From NCBI GenBank assembly GCA_900110975.1, contig FOFK01000002.1, forward strand, positions 1-64,000: a stretch of 64,000 nucleotides of DNA, read 5' to 3'. The position numbers and the translations under genes are program-made. A model generated the notes under the pieces. The model saw nothing but the letters and a program-made list of their open reading frames with translations, was not told the origin of the DNA and ran no database searches. Shown here piece after piece: positions 25,375 to 34,715 of the stretch; position 1 is the first letter of the stretch; each line of letters opens with the position of its first letter. This stretch comes from Lachnospiraceae bacterium RM5. Its GTDB lineage: Bacteria > Bacillota > Clostridia > Lachnospirales > Lachnospiraceae.

Positions 25375-27012
25375 TTATAATTCATCAGATTCATTTCCAT
25401 CAGAATTTATTTCATCTTCTTCCGATTCTTCTTCTGATTCTTCTTCAAGTAATCCCATAAATTCTTTCTCTTCATAGGTAAATTCCATAACTTCACCTAC
25501 TTCAGCATATGGAGATACTTCTCTTTCATCAACAAATTCTTCCTCAGATATTTCTCCAATTTTTTCTGATGATTTAGGAAGATATACAGACACATTTCCA
25601 TCAAGACAAACAAATAATCCAAATCCATTCTCATCAATAAGAATATCTTCCGAATAATTTCCAAGTATATCTTCAAATTTGCATCCCGCAAAATGTTTTC
25701 CGACATACATCATCTTTGCTCCGCCTCTTTCAACAGTCATAAGTACTGCAAGACCGGAACCTTTGATTTCATCTGTACCTTCCATTGTCCATCCAACAAT
25801 TTTATCATGATTAAAATACTCATGAATTCTTCCATAAGCATTATTTTCTCTTGCCTTCATAAGTTTATCAAGATCTTTAACCGGTTTAATATTGTTATTC
25901 TTTATACCATAATAATCACCATAAAATACACAAGGATATCCTTCATTTCTAAGAAGAATAATTGAATAAGCATGCTGCTTAAACCATGGTAAAATAAATG
26001 ATTCCAAAGACTGTCCAATCTGTGTATCATGATTATCAACAAAGGTTACTGCCAGGTCACTTCTTGAACTAAGCAATGTATTTTTCAAAATATATCTCAT
26101 ATCATAGTAACCATTACTGTTTGAAGCGTGGTACATATTAAAGTGCAATGGTACGTCAAATAATGAAATAGTACCTTCTGTCTTTTCTATATAGTTTTCA
26201 AGAATATGTAATTCTGCATTCCAATATTCACCAACAGCAAATATTTTTTTATCAAATTCTTTATCAAGATATTCAAGCCAGTTCTTGAAAAATGAAAAAT
26301 CAATATGCTTTACGGCATCAAGTCTGAATCCGTCAACGCCGGTAAATTCATAATACCATTTTCCCCAGTAATTAAGCTCTTCAAGAACTTCTTCATCACT
26401 CATATCAAGGTCAACGCCCATAAGATAATCATAATTTCCAAATTCATTATCTACGTCGCTATCCCAGTTTTTTCCAATAAATCTGTATACACCGGTTTCC
26501 TTACTCTTAGCATCATAATCAGTTCCATGAAAATGTGTCCAGTTCCACTTAAAATCAGAATACTTGCCATTTCTTCCTGGAAAATTAAATTTAGTCCATA
26601 CACTGATTTTCTTTTTACCCTCTATTTCAACATTTCTATCATTTTCATCCTGACCATAGGCAAATATTCTTTCTTTCTCATCAGCGCCCATTCTATGTCC
26701 CAAAACAATATCTGCAAGAACTTCTATACCATTATCTTTAAGTGCTTTTACTGCAGCAAGATATTCATCCTTTGTTCCATATTTTGTTGGAACAGAGCCT
26801 TTCTGATTAAATTCACCAAGATCATATAAATCATATACAGCATATCCCACATCATTTTTTCCTTTTGCACCTTTATATGCAGGAGGAAGCCAGATAGCTG
26901 TAATTCCCATATCTCTTATTTTCTTTGCATCTCTTTTTATATTTTTCCAATGATTAGAATCCGGTTTTAAATACCACTCAAAATACTGTATCATTGTTTT
27001 ATTTCTGTCCAT
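25375..27012 (-). CDS. Cytoplasmic alpha-amylase (GH13)
   Basis: The protein hydrolyses alpha-1,4-glucans, most likely glycogen or imported maltodextrins. It opens MIQYFEWYLKPDSNHWKNI, the form seen in cytoplasmic GH13 subfamily 5 enzymes, with no signal peptide. The catalytic groups are visible: GFRLDAVKHID (nucleophile Asp), FAVGEYWNAE (acid Glu) and FVDNHDTQ (third Asp). The last 25 residues are almost all acidic (Glu, Asp, Ser), an unusual tail. TGAGGTGAATT precedes ATG. With glgA nearby it suggests glycogen turnover. Confidence 0.95.
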   Translation of the reverse strand: MDRNKTMIQYFEWYLKPDSNHWKNIKRDAKKIRDMGITAIWLPPAYKGAKGKNDVGYAVYDLYDLGEFNQKGSVPTKYGTKDEYLAAVKALKDNGIEVLADIVLGHRMGADEKERIFAYGQDENDRNVEIEGKKKISVWTKFNFPGRNGKYSDFKWNWTHFHGTDYDAKSKETGVYRFIGKNWDSDVDNEFGNYDYLMGVDLDMSDEEVLEELNYWGKWYYEFTGVDGFRLDAVKHIDFSFFKNWLEYLDKEFDKKIFAVGEYWNAELHILENYIEKTEGTISLFDVPLHFNMYHASNSNGYYDMRYILKNTLLSSRSDLAVTFVDNHDTQIGQSLESFILPWFKQHAYSIILLRNEGYPCVFYGDYYGIKNNNIKPVKDLDKLMKARENNAYGRIHEYFNHDKIVGWTMEGTDEIKGSGLAVLMTVERGGAKMMYVGKHFAGCKFEDILGNYSEDILIDENGFGLFVCLDGNVSVYLPKSSEKIGEISEEEFVDEREVSPYAEVGEVMEFTYEEKEFMGLLEEESEEESEEDEINSDGNESDEL

Positions 27013-27048
27013 AATTCACCTCATATATATCAAAATTATTATTTCTTT

Positions 27049-27885
27049 CTACTTTATAACTCTTACAGAAACCTCACCTGCATTTAATGTAATAATTTTC
27101 TCATCATTTCCTTTAATTATAAGGTTTCCATCATCATTTATTCCAATTACTTTATAAGTTTTTTCTTCATCATTTCCAATTATATAAATATCTTTTCCGG
27201 TAAGATATGAATTATTTCTGTATTTTTCAAGTATATCTGTAACATCAAATGTATTATCCAAAGAAAATTCACCATCAAAATACAACTTATAATAATTATA
27301 AAATTTTTCTATGAACTTTGCTGCTATCTTACTTCTAATATTATCAATATCTGTATTTCTTTTCGTTAAAGCACCTGCAATATTTTCAATTTCATTATCA
27401 AATCCATCTTCCGGCATAAAAACATTTATTCCGGTTCCTGAAATAACATATAAAAATCCATTACCTTCACTGTTTAAAATAGATTCAGTTAAAGTGCCTG
27501 AAACCTTTTTATCATCAAGATATAAATCATTAACCCATTTAATTTTAAGATCCACGTCCAAAAATTCATTTATGGCTTCTAATGCAGCAACAGAAGACAT
27601 AATGGTTATAAAAAGACAATTTTTCACTTCAATCTTTGGTCTTACAAGCATGCTTATATAGATTCCGGAATTTTTAGCAGAAAAAAATTTTCTTCCTTTT
27701 CTGCCCCTTCCTAAAGTCTGCTCATTTGCAACAGCAACAGCCATTGTTGCTTTTATGTCCTCATTATTTTTTTTTAAATAATCATTTGTAGAATCTATCA
27801 CATCAAAAAATTTGATTATAATATCATTCTTTATTTTATCATCAAGATATGACTCTATCATATCTTGATTAAATATATCTTTCAT
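27049..27885 (-). CDS. birA: Biotin-[acetyl-CoA carboxylase] ligase
   Basis: BirA attaches biotin to the carrier protein of biotin enzymes. The 278-residue protein has the catalytic motif GRGRKGRKFFSAKNSGIYIS and the lid strand KIKWVNDLYLDDKKVSGTL. It ends with a small SH3-like C-terminal domain. It starts straight into the ligase fold with no N-terminal helix-turn-helix, so this is the group I, non-repressor type. GGAGATATT precedes ATG at 27885. Confidence 0.94.
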   Translation of the reverse strand: MKDIFNQDMIESYLDDKIKNDIIIKFFDVIDSTNDYLKKNNEDIKATMAVAVANEQTLGRGRKGRKFFSAKNSGIYISMLVRPKIEVKNCLFITIMSSVAALEAINEFLDVDLKIKWVNDLYLDDKKVSGTLTESILNSEGNGFLYVISGTGINVFMPEDGFDNEIENIAGALTKRNTDIDNIRSKIAAKFIEKFYNYYKLYFDGEFSLDNTFDVTDILEKYRNNSYLTGKDIYIIGNDEEKTYKVIGINDDGNLIIKGNDEKIITLNAGEVSVRVIK

Positions 27886-28036
27886 AATATCTCCGGTAAT
27901 AAAAAGTACTCCAAGTTTATATTTTACAACAATCCCACTTTAAATAAAAGTTTCTTTTAACCATAAATTTTACTATTGATTTTTACTCTCCTATTTGTTA
28001 AAGTTTTCTTATAAATCAGAAAGGCGGATTGTACTT

Positions 28037-28366
28037 ATGGCAAATGATAATTTTAAAGATGATGATGAAGTAATCTATGATACAGTTGAACTTGATATTG
28101 GCGAAGGAAAGACATTAGAATGTGGTGTTTTACAGATATTCCCATATGGAGAAAAAGATTATATCGCCCTCTTTCCTATAAATCAGGATGATGATGGATA
28201 TTTTAATATTTATTATTATGAATACAATGAAGATGATAATGGTAATCCAATACTTACAAACATTGAAGATGATGATGAATATGAAGCTGTAGCTGACACA
28301 TTCGATGAAATGCTTGATTCAATGGAATATGATGAAATTGTAGGTGAAGATGAAGAAGATATTTAA
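28037..28366 (+). CDS. DUF1292 acidic protein
   Basis: The start is ATG 28037 after AGAAAGGCGG; an upstream in-frame ATG at 27995 lacks a ribosome site. The 109-residue product is very acidic and matches DUF1292 (YrzB-like): a beta core TLECGVLQIFPYGEKDYIALFPI and FNIYYYEYNEDDNGNPIL, then a helical acidic tail DTFDEMLDSMEYDEI. The function is unknown. In other Firmicutes the family sits near ruvX-type genes, unlike here. It stands alone on the plus strand and ends at a terminator. Confidence 0.88.
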   Translation: MANDNFKDDDEVIYDTVELDIGEGKTLECGVLQIFPYGEKDYIALFPINQDDDGYFNIYYYEYNEDDNGNPILTNIEDDDEYEAVADTFDEMLDSMEYDEIVGEDEEDI

Positions 28367-28372
28367 TAAAAA

Positions 28373-28404
28373 AACAACCTTGTCAAAAACAAGGTTGTTT
28401 TTTT
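28373..28404. terminator. Bidirectional terminator between converging genes
   Basis: A perfect 10-bp stem (28373-28382 with 28390-28399) with a seven-base loop is flanked by T on the plus strand and by A (T on the minus strand). It serves the DUF1292 gene and the converging membrane-protein gene. Confidence 0.88.
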
Positions 28405-28407
28405 CAT

Positions 28408-29058
28408 TTAAAACCACTTATCCAGAAAATCATTTGCTCTGTCTAGTGCTTTATCTTTCATCTTTATAATTCTTGAAAATCTTTTATATTCACTTTCAAA
28501 TTCATTTTCATAATCATTTTCATCAACCATTATATATCCCTTAAGTACTATAGAGAAAGCAACTGTGTAATATATTGCAAATGCAATAAACATTGCCTCA
28601 CCCACATTTCTAGGAATCATATCAATAGCTATAAAAACTGCCTTTTTAAAAAATGCCTGATCCCCTATGGAATATAATCCCCAGGCTATACTACTTTCAA
28701 GGCATATTATACCTTCATAGTTAAATGGTTTATCATTATAATCCCACCAGATTTCACCTGTTGATTTAAGCATTATACGTCCTACAAAAAACTCAAACGT
28801 CGTAGCAAGAATTGAACCTGCCAAAAATAATATCATATAATTCCCGGCATAGGGCAATAAAATAGTATGAACTATTATACCACCAAAGCCGTATATAGGA
28901 CAAAATGGTCCTTTTACCATTCCTCTGTTTGTAAATTTCTTATTGCAAACAGACATATAAATAGTTTCTGCAACCCATCCGGCAAAACTATAAAACATAA
29001 ACCATAATGTCACATAATATAATTTTTCATTTACAAATGGTACTATAAAATCCCACAT
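28408..29058 (-). CDS. CmpB-type membrane protein (putative ABC transporter type IV)
   Basis: The protein has about six membrane segments and matches the PF06541 group by FYSFAGWVAETIYMSV, then NRGMVKGPFCPIYGFG and FEFFVGRIMLKSTGEIWWDY. The group is named putative ABC transporter type IV, but no transport activity is established. ATG 29058 is the best start, with GTTGGTGATTGTT before it; the frame stays open to a TTG at 29070. It overlaps or adjoins the HD gene upstream. A charged C-terminal tail (about 40 residues) faces the cytoplasm. Confidence 0.85.
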   Translation of the reverse strand: MWDFIVPFVNEKLYYVTLWFMFYSFAGWVAETIYMSVCNKKFTNRGMVKGPFCPIYGFGGIIVHTILLPYAGNYMILFLAGSILATTFEFFVGRIMLKSTGEIWWDYNDKPFNYEGIICLESSIAWGLYSIGDQAFFKKAVFIAIDMIPRNVGEAMFIAFAIYYTVAFSIVLKGYIMVDENDYENEFESEYKRFSRIIKMKDKALDRANDFLDKWF

Positions 29059-29063
29059 AACAA

Positions 29064-29615
29064 TCACCAACTTTTATTTTTAAACCTGTTTACTGTCTCT
29101 AAAAAGCCACAATACTTATCAGCATACATAACAACATATCCCTCTTTGTATTTAGGCGGAATAACAGTTAATGGCCACATATGTTTAACAATAATATCTT
29201 CTTCTACTTTATTCAGATCATAATATTTCTTAGCATTATTAAGTGCAACTCTTGGATGGGTAAAACCATGAAAATGATTTCCCGTCTTTTTTGCACACTC
29301 ATGCCAGTCATATAAGAATAAATCATGTAACAATCCTGCTCTTGCAGCAGAAACATAATCAAACCCAAGTGTCTTACATATCTTATAACTTACATAAGAT
29401 ACATTAAGACAATGTTTGAGTGTAGTTGTTGTTCCATGTTGAATAAAATTATCCATACGTTTAAAAGGTTTACTTTGAAGAATATCATAAACCTGATCCA
29501 TGTATATTTTATCTTTTAAACAATCTTCATTCTTAAGCCAGGTTTCTTTTTTAAGTTCACTTATAATATCCTTCTTTGTTAAGAAAAAGTCGTATTCTAA
29601 TGCAGAATCAATCAT
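29064..29615 (-). CDS. HD-domain phosphohydrolase
   Basis: The 183-residue protein carries the HD metal-binding pattern: H in TTLKHCLNVSYVSYK, HDLFLYDWH (the HD pair), and later HPRVALNNAKKYY and HMWPL. HD proteins hydrolyse phosphate esters such as nucleotides; the substrate here is unknown. TAGGAGGATACC precedes ATG. It lies between glgA and the CmpB-like gene with short gaps, so the three may be co-transcribed. Confidence 0.9.
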   Translation of the reverse strand: MIDSALEYDFFLTKKDIISELKKETWLKNEDCLKDKIYMDQVYDILQSKPFKRMDNFIQHGTTTTLKHCLNVSYVSYKICKTLGFDYVSAARAGLLHDLFLYDWHECAKKTGNHFHGFTHPRVALNNAKKYYDLNKVEEDIIVKHMWPLTVIPPKYKEGYVVMYADKYCGFLETVNRFKNKSW

Positions 29616-29624
29616 GGTATCCTC

Positions 29625-31073
29625 CTACCAGCTTAACATCCAATTATAAAGATTTGCATATCTTTCAGCTGACTTATTCCAAGAGAAATCAGCTGCCATA
29701 GCTCTGTCAACAAGCTTATTCCACTCTCTCTTCTTGTTATAATAAACATACTTAGCAAAATCAATTGTTCCAAGCATTTCATGCGCATTATAATTTGTGA
29801 AAGAAAATCCTGTTCCTGTACTTTCAAACTGATTATAAGGTACAACAGTATCCTTTAATCCACCTGTTTCCCTGACAATAGGAATAGTTCCATATCTAAG
29901 TGCCATAAGCTGGCTTAAGCCACATGGCTCAAACAAGGATGGCATAAGGAATGCATCACATGAAGCATATACTTTATGGGACATTTCCTCAGAATAATAA
30001 ATACATGCTGCCACTCTGTTTGAATATTTCCAGTCAAAATATCTGAACATATTTTCAAATTTCGCATCACCTGTTCCAAGAACAACAAGCTGAATATCAT
30101 CTCTTGAGCACATCTCATCCATGATATAAGCTACAAGATCGATACCCTTTTGATCTGTAAGTCTTGAAACAATACCAATCATAAATTTATCTTTATTAAC
30201 TTCTAATCCAAGCTGCTGCTGTAAAGCAGTCTTATTCTTAAATTTCTCTTTTCTGAAATTAATTGCATTATATTTAAAATCAATCTTATCATCAGTCTCA
30301 GGATTATATTCATTATAATCAATACCATTAACAATACCACAAAGCGAATTGCTTCTGGCTCTCATAAGTCCATCTAATCCTTCACCATAAAATGGTGTCT
30401 TAATCTCTTCTGCATATGTTTCACTTACTGTTGTAACATAGTCTGCATAAGCGATTCCACCCTTTAAAAGATTAGCATCTTCTTTAACTTTTAATTTATC
30501 AATTGTAAAATAATAATCTGAAAGTCCTGTAATTCCCTGAATAGTTTCAATATCCCATACACCCTGGAACTTTAAGTTATGTATGGTAAGTATGGATTTC
30601 ATATTCTGATAGAACTCTCCACCTCTGAAGCTATCCTTCATATAAATCGGCACCATAGCTGTCTGCCAGTCATGACAATGTACAATATCAGGCTTAAATC
30701 CAATAACAGGAAGAACTGATAATGCTGCTCTTGAAAAATATGCAAACTTCTCAAGATCATATTTCAAATCACCATAAGGCTTTGGACCACCAAAATATCC
30801 CTCATTATCAATAAAATAAAATGTTATTCCATCATGGACAAGCTTAAATACACCAACATATTTACTCTGATAACCGATATCCATATAAAAATATGCTAAA
30901 AATTCAAGTCTTTCAGTAAAATGCCATGGCATACTTAAATATTTTGGTAAAATAACCCTTACATCAAATTCTTCTTTATTAAAACATTTTGGTAACGAAC
31001 CAACAACATCAGCAAGTCCTCCAGTTTTTATAAAAGGAACTGCTTCAGATGCTACAAAAAGAATATTTTTCAT
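29625..31073 (-). CDS. glgA: Glycogen synthase (ADP-glucose type)
   Basis: GlgA (GT5) extends alpha-1,4-glucan chains from ADP-glucose. The N-terminal signature KTGGLADVVGSLP is at about 17-29, the middle part holds the family stretch CHDWQTAMVPIYMK, and the C-terminal Rossmann domain has GIVSRLTDQKG and MPSLFEPCGLSQLMALRYG. Two ATG codons (31079 and 31073) follow AAAGGATTG; 31073 has the better spacing. Length (482) is normal. Other glycogen genes are not adjacent, but a cytoplasmic amylase is 3 kb away. Confidence 0.96.
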   Translation of the reverse strand: MKNILFVASEAVPFIKTGGLADVVGSLPKCFNKEEFDVRVILPKYLSMPWHFTERLEFLAYFYMDIGYQSKYVGVFKLVHDGITFYFIDNEGYFGGPKPYGDLKYDLEKFAYFSRAALSVLPVIGFKPDIVHCHDWQTAMVPIYMKDSFRGGEFYQNMKSILTIHNLKFQGVWDIETIQGITGLSDYYFTIDKLKVKEDANLLKGGIAYADYVTTVSETYAEEIKTPFYGEGLDGLMRARSNSLCGIVNGIDYNEYNPETDDKIDFKYNAINFRKEKFKNKTALQQQLGLEVNKDKFMIGIVSRLTDQKGIDLVAYIMDEMCSRDDIQLVVLGTGDAKFENMFRYFDWKYSNRVAACIYYSEEMSHKVYASCDAFLMPSLFEPCGLSQLMALRYGTIPIVRETGGLKDTVVPYNQFESTGTGFSFTNYNAHEMLGTIDFAKYVYYNKKREWNKLVDRAMAADFSWNKSAERYANLYNWMLSW

Positions 31074-31114
31074 AATCATTCAATCCTTTCAAAATTCACG
31101 ACATACTTTTCTTA

Positions 31115-31143
31115 ATTATATCTTAGAATACCTATATTATCAA
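31115..31143 (-). promoter_or_regulatory. Promoter of glgA
   Basis: On the minus strand TTGATA is followed by 17 bases and TATAAT, about 40 bases before the glgA start. The 73-bp tandem repeat begins about 85 bases upstream. Confidence 0.75.
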
Positions 31144-31227
31144 GTTTCTAAAGATATTTGTTAGGGTATATTATTAAAAATGTAATGAAAGTGTTTGGAA
31201 AGTGTTTGGAAAGCTATAATTAGTAAA

Positions 31228-31560
31228 GGCTATAATTTTGTTGTATATATAAAAATTTATAGCCGTTTTCAGCTGATTTCTGGGCTAAAATGCTCTTTGT
31301 GGCTATAATTTTCTTGATATATCACTTTTTTATTGCTCTTTACCTCTGATTTCTGGGCTAAAACGCTCTTTGTGGCTATAATTTTCTTGATATATCACTT
31401 TTTTATTGCTTTTCACCTCTGATTTCCGAGCTAAAACGCTCTTTGTGGCTATAATTTTCTTGATATATCATTTTTTTATTGCTCTTTACCTCTGATTTCT
31501 AAGCTAAAACGCTCTATATAGCTATAATTCTTAAGGGATATCACAAATTTATAGCCTTGC
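31228..31560. repeat. 73-bp tandem repeat array in the glgA-recN gap
   Basis: Units start at 31228, 31301, 31374, 31447 and 31520, each exactly 73 bases apart. The three middle units are nearly identical; the first and the last (partial) unit are degenerate. Each holds GGCTATAATTTT, the palindrome GATATATC, and two copies of GCTCTTT. TTATAGCC, the reverse complement of GGCTATAA, occurs near both ends (31257 and 31549). The array is non-coding, upstream of the glgA promoter and downstream of recN. The rest of the gap (31144-31227, 31561-31656) shows only two copies of GAAAGTGTTTG. Confidence 0.95.
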
Positions 31561-31656
31561 CAAATTTTAAATTATATTTTTTCATTTCCCTGCAATGATA
31601 TACTTTTTAGCAAATTAGCGTAGTTCTTAGATTTTCCTGAGTCGAATAGTTTTTTT

Positions 31657-33348
31657 CTATTTTATATTCTTCGCAAATTCTTTTAATTCCCTGGCGTTCC
31701 CAAGCACACTCTCTGTTATCTTTGCTCCACCAAGCATTCTTGCAAGTTCATTTACTGATTCTTCCTCATTAAGTTTTCTTATGGATGTATATGTTTTTCC
31801 ATCCACTGCACTCTTTTCAATCAGATAATGATTATCAGCTACTGCTGCAATCTGTGGAAGATGGGTAATACAAATAATCTGAGAATCACCACTGATTTTT
31901 TTTATTCTTTCAGCAACCATCTGTGCTGTTTTTCCACTGATTCCCGTATCTATTTCATCAAAAATAAGAGTTTCAATATTATCTTTGCTTGCCATAATTG
32001 TTTTTATCCCAAGCATAATTCTTGATAATTCACCACCGGATGCAACTGAAGATAATGGCTTGGTGCTTTCTCCAGGATTTGTTGAAATATAAAATTCCAC
32101 ATCATCAATTCCATTTAAACTGTAATTATCTTTTCTCTTAAATACAACTTCAAAAACAACTTCATTAAAATTAAGATCCTTAAGGACATTTTCTATATTA
32201 TCCGAAAGTTCCTTAGCATATTTTTTTCTTATCTCAGATAATTCAAGTGACTTTTCTTCAATTTCTTTTTCTTTTAACTGTATTCTTTTTAATAAATCTT
32301 CCTTAATCTGATATAAATTCAAAAGATCATTATATACTTTTTCACGGGATTCCTTATATTTTAAGATATTTTCAATTACATCATCACTTTCTTTTGTTTT
32401 CTCATATTTCTGTCGCAATAAAGAAAGTTCACCCATTCTGTTTTCTATTTCGTTAAGTTCTGATTCATCAAAATTCATTGAATCTATATATGATTTTGTA
32501 TCTCTTACAATATCTGAGCAGATATTTTCCATATCAGCAAACGAATCATTTATAGACTTAATATCAGCATCAAGGTCACTTACACTTACAAGTTCTTTAA
32601 TTGCACTGCTAAGTTTTTCAGATATTCCATCATAACCATTTGAAAGATATGTATAAACTTCTGCCATTTTATCAAGAATAAGCTTTGATGAAGAAATTTT
32701 TTTATGTTCCTTTTCAACTTCATCATATTCCCCTGGTTTCAAATGAGCATTTTCTATTTCATCAATTTCAAACTTGCAAAGAGACATTTCTCTTTCCCTG
32801 TTTTCATCATCGATATCAAGATTTTCATATTCTTTCTTTAAATCCGTATATTCCTTATAAAGCCTTACAACATCTTCTTTTACCTTTAAATTCTCATTTT
32901 TAATGTAATCATCTAAAAGTTCAAGATGCTTTTCTTTTTTATTTAAAGAATGATAATCATGCTGGCCATAGATATCTAATAAATATTCAGAAATCTCCTT
33001 TACTTTTCCCTGGGTAAATGTTTCTCCATTGATTTTTGTTACACTTCTGCCATTAACAATCTTTCTGGAAATAATGATTTCATTTCCATCCATGTCAATC
33101 CCAAAGTCGTTGAACTTATTTTTCAAATCATCATTATTGATTTCAAAAACAACCTCAGCAAGGGATGGTTTTTCATTATCCCTTATCATCTCTTTTGAAA
33201 CTTTTTCGCCAAGGGCAATCAAAACGGAGCCTATGATTATTGACTTTCCGGCTCCGGTTTCACCTGTAAGAATGTTTATTCCATTACCAAAATAAACATC
33301 TTCTTCTTCAATTAATGCAAAATTTTTGACATTTAAATTTACTAACAT
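31657..33348 (-). CDS. recN: DNA repair protein RecN
   Basis: RecN is an SMC-like ATPase that gathers DNA ends during double-strand break repair. The 563 residues show Walker A GETGAGKS at 29-36, two long coiled-coil arms (about 150-350) and the C-terminal half ATPase with LSSVASGGELSRIMLGIK (signature) and LIFDEIDTGISG (Walker B). AAGGAGAGAGAAGGAA precedes ATG. It follows argR by 17 bases, the conserved Firmicute pairing. Confidence 0.97.
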   Translation of the reverse strand: MLVNLNVKNFALIEEEDVYFGNGINILTGETGAGKSIIIGSVLIALGEKVSKEMIRDNEKPSLAEVVFEINNDDLKNKFNDFGIDMDGNEIIISRKIVNGRSVTKINGETFTQGKVKEISEYLLDIYGQHDYHSLNKKEKHLELLDDYIKNENLKVKEDVVRLYKEYTDLKKEYENLDIDDENREREMSLCKFEIDEIENAHLKPGEYDEVEKEHKKISSSKLILDKMAEVYTYLSNGYDGISEKLSSAIKELVSVSDLDADIKSINDSFADMENICSDIVRDTKSYIDSMNFDESELNEIENRMGELSLLRQKYEKTKESDDVIENILKYKESREKVYNDLLNLYQIKEDLLKRIQLKEKEIEEKSLELSEIRKKYAKELSDNIENVLKDLNFNEVVFEVVFKRKDNYSLNGIDDVEFYISTNPGESTKPLSSVASGGELSRIMLGIKTIMASKDNIETLIFDEIDTGISGKTAQMVAERIKKISGDSQIICITHLPQIAAVADNHYLIEKSAVDGKTYTSIRKLNEEESVNELARMLGGAKITESVLGNARELKEFAKNIK

Positions 33349-33365
33349 TTCCTTCTCTCTCCTTA

Positions 33366-33815
33366 TTAACTATTTATTATTTTATTTAATTTGTCCATTA
33401 AAACTATAGTATCATCAACGCTTTTAACAGCACACATGATTGTATCGTCCCCTGCAATACAACCAACAATTTCCTTAAAACTCATGGCATCAAGGGCTGC
33501 TGCAACAGCCATAGCCATACCGGATACTGTTTTAATAACCAAAATATTCTGCGCCATTTCCATTGAAGTATATCCATCCTTCAAAATTCTGATATACTTA
33601 TCATTTAAATTTGGAGTATCATTTTCCGGCAAAATATACTTACTTTTACCATTAATATATTTTTTAACCAGCTTAAGTTGTCTTATATCTCTTGAAACAG
33701 TTGCCTGAGTTACGTTATATCCCTCTTTATTTAACAAATCTTTTAACTCTTCCTGTGTTTCAACATCATTATTTGTTATTATTTCAATTATTTTCCCGGA
33801 TCTTTCTAATTTCAT
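33366..33815 (-). CDS. argR: Arginine repressor ArgR
   Basis: ArgR is a hexameric repressor of arginine biosynthesis that uses arginine as co-repressor. The winged helix at residues 1-65 has TQEELKDLLNKEGYNVTQATVSRDI. The C-terminal oligomerisation domain has VKTVSGMAMAVAAALD and the arginine-binding GCIAGDDTIMCAV. The start ATG 33815 uses the GGTGG just upstream; an ATG at 33830 lies ahead of it without a ribosome site. It sits between nadK and recN in the usual order. Confidence 0.96.
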   Translation of the reverse strand: MKLERSGKIIEIITNNDVETQEELKDLLNKEGYNVTQATVSRDIRQLKLVKKYINGKSKYILPENDTPNLNDKYIRILKDGYTSMEMAQNILVIKTVSGMAMAVAAALDAMSFKEIVGCIAGDDTIMCAVKSVDDTIVLMDKLNKIINS

Positions 33816-33839
33816 TTTACCACCATCCAAATTGTCATA

Positions 33840-34694
33840 TCAATTCATCTTTTTATGTAGTCTTTCAATAAAACTCATCTGATTAAGCTTTATAAAATCT
33901 GTCTTTAATTCTGATTTTTTAATCCTTAATATATCATTTTCCAATAATTTAACCGACGGATTACCATCAAAATATGCTCTTGTATTGCTTTCTTCGCTAT
34001 ATCTGTCATTATAAATTCTTACTTCAATATCCGAATTTGCCGATAATATAATGCTTCTGTTATTCAACGTATGAGAGCAGATAGGTGTTACGGAAACAAT
34101 ATTTGTATTAGGCTCTATAATAGGTCCTCCTGCTGATAAATTATAAGCTGTTGAACCTGTAGGTGTTGAAATAATTACACCATCAGCATTATATCTGTTT
34201 AAGAATTTTCCATTAACATCAAGCTCAAAATTTATTACCTTCAACGAGTTATCTCTTCCAATGACAATGTCATTTAAGGCTATATCAGAATAAATACATT
34301 TACCATCCCTGTATACTTCGCCTTCAAGCATAATTCTTGATTCTATCTTATAATCTTCTTCTAATAATTTTTTTATGCATGCATCTAAATTATTAATTTC
34401 AATTTCCGTAAGATAACCTAAATGTCCCATATTCATACCAATAAGAGGAATGTCAAGACTTCTTAAATCCCTTGATGCCTGAATAAGTGTACCATCACCA
34501 CCTATTGCAAGAATAAGATTTGTATCAACCGGTACTAAAGCCTTATCTGTTATACAGTTATCATCGGCATTTTCTTTAGTAATGTAATTTATTTCATACA
34601 AAATACTGTTTTCATCAAGAATCTTTTTAATTTTATTTATGGCAATACCATCATTATCTTTTAAAGTATTGCAGATAATAAACATTTTTTTCAT
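33840..34694 (-). CDS. nadK: NAD kinase
   Basis: The enzyme makes NADP from NAD and ATP. The diagnostic GGDGT appears in LILAIGGDGTLIQASRDL, followed by NMGHLGYLTE and the NAD-site region NRYNADGVIISTPTGSTAYNLSAGGPI. The start is ATG 34694 (AAAAGG ten bases upstream); a TTG at 34700 is also in frame. The 284 residues are normal. It is part of the tlyA-nadK-argR-recN string. Confidence 0.96.
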   Translation of the reverse strand: MKKMFIICNTLKDNDGIAINKIKKILDENSILYEINYITKENADDNCITDKALVPVDTNLILAIGGDGTLIQASRDLRSLDIPLIGMNMGHLGYLTEIEINNLDACIKKLLEEDYKIESRIMLEGEVYRDGKCIYSDIALNDIVIGRDNSLKVINFELDVNGKFLNRYNADGVIISTPTGSTAYNLSAGGPIIEPNTNIVSVTPICSHTLNNRSIILSANSDIEVRIYNDRYSEESNTRAYFDGNPSVKLLENDILRIKKSELKTDFIKLNQMSFIERLHKKMN

Positions 34695-34715
34695 AAACAA
34701 ATAACCTTTTTTATT

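Noticed and set aside
31228-31560. Tandem repeats as a CRISPR array
   Set aside because: The whole 73-bp unit repeats with no unique spacers, and there are no cas genes nearby.
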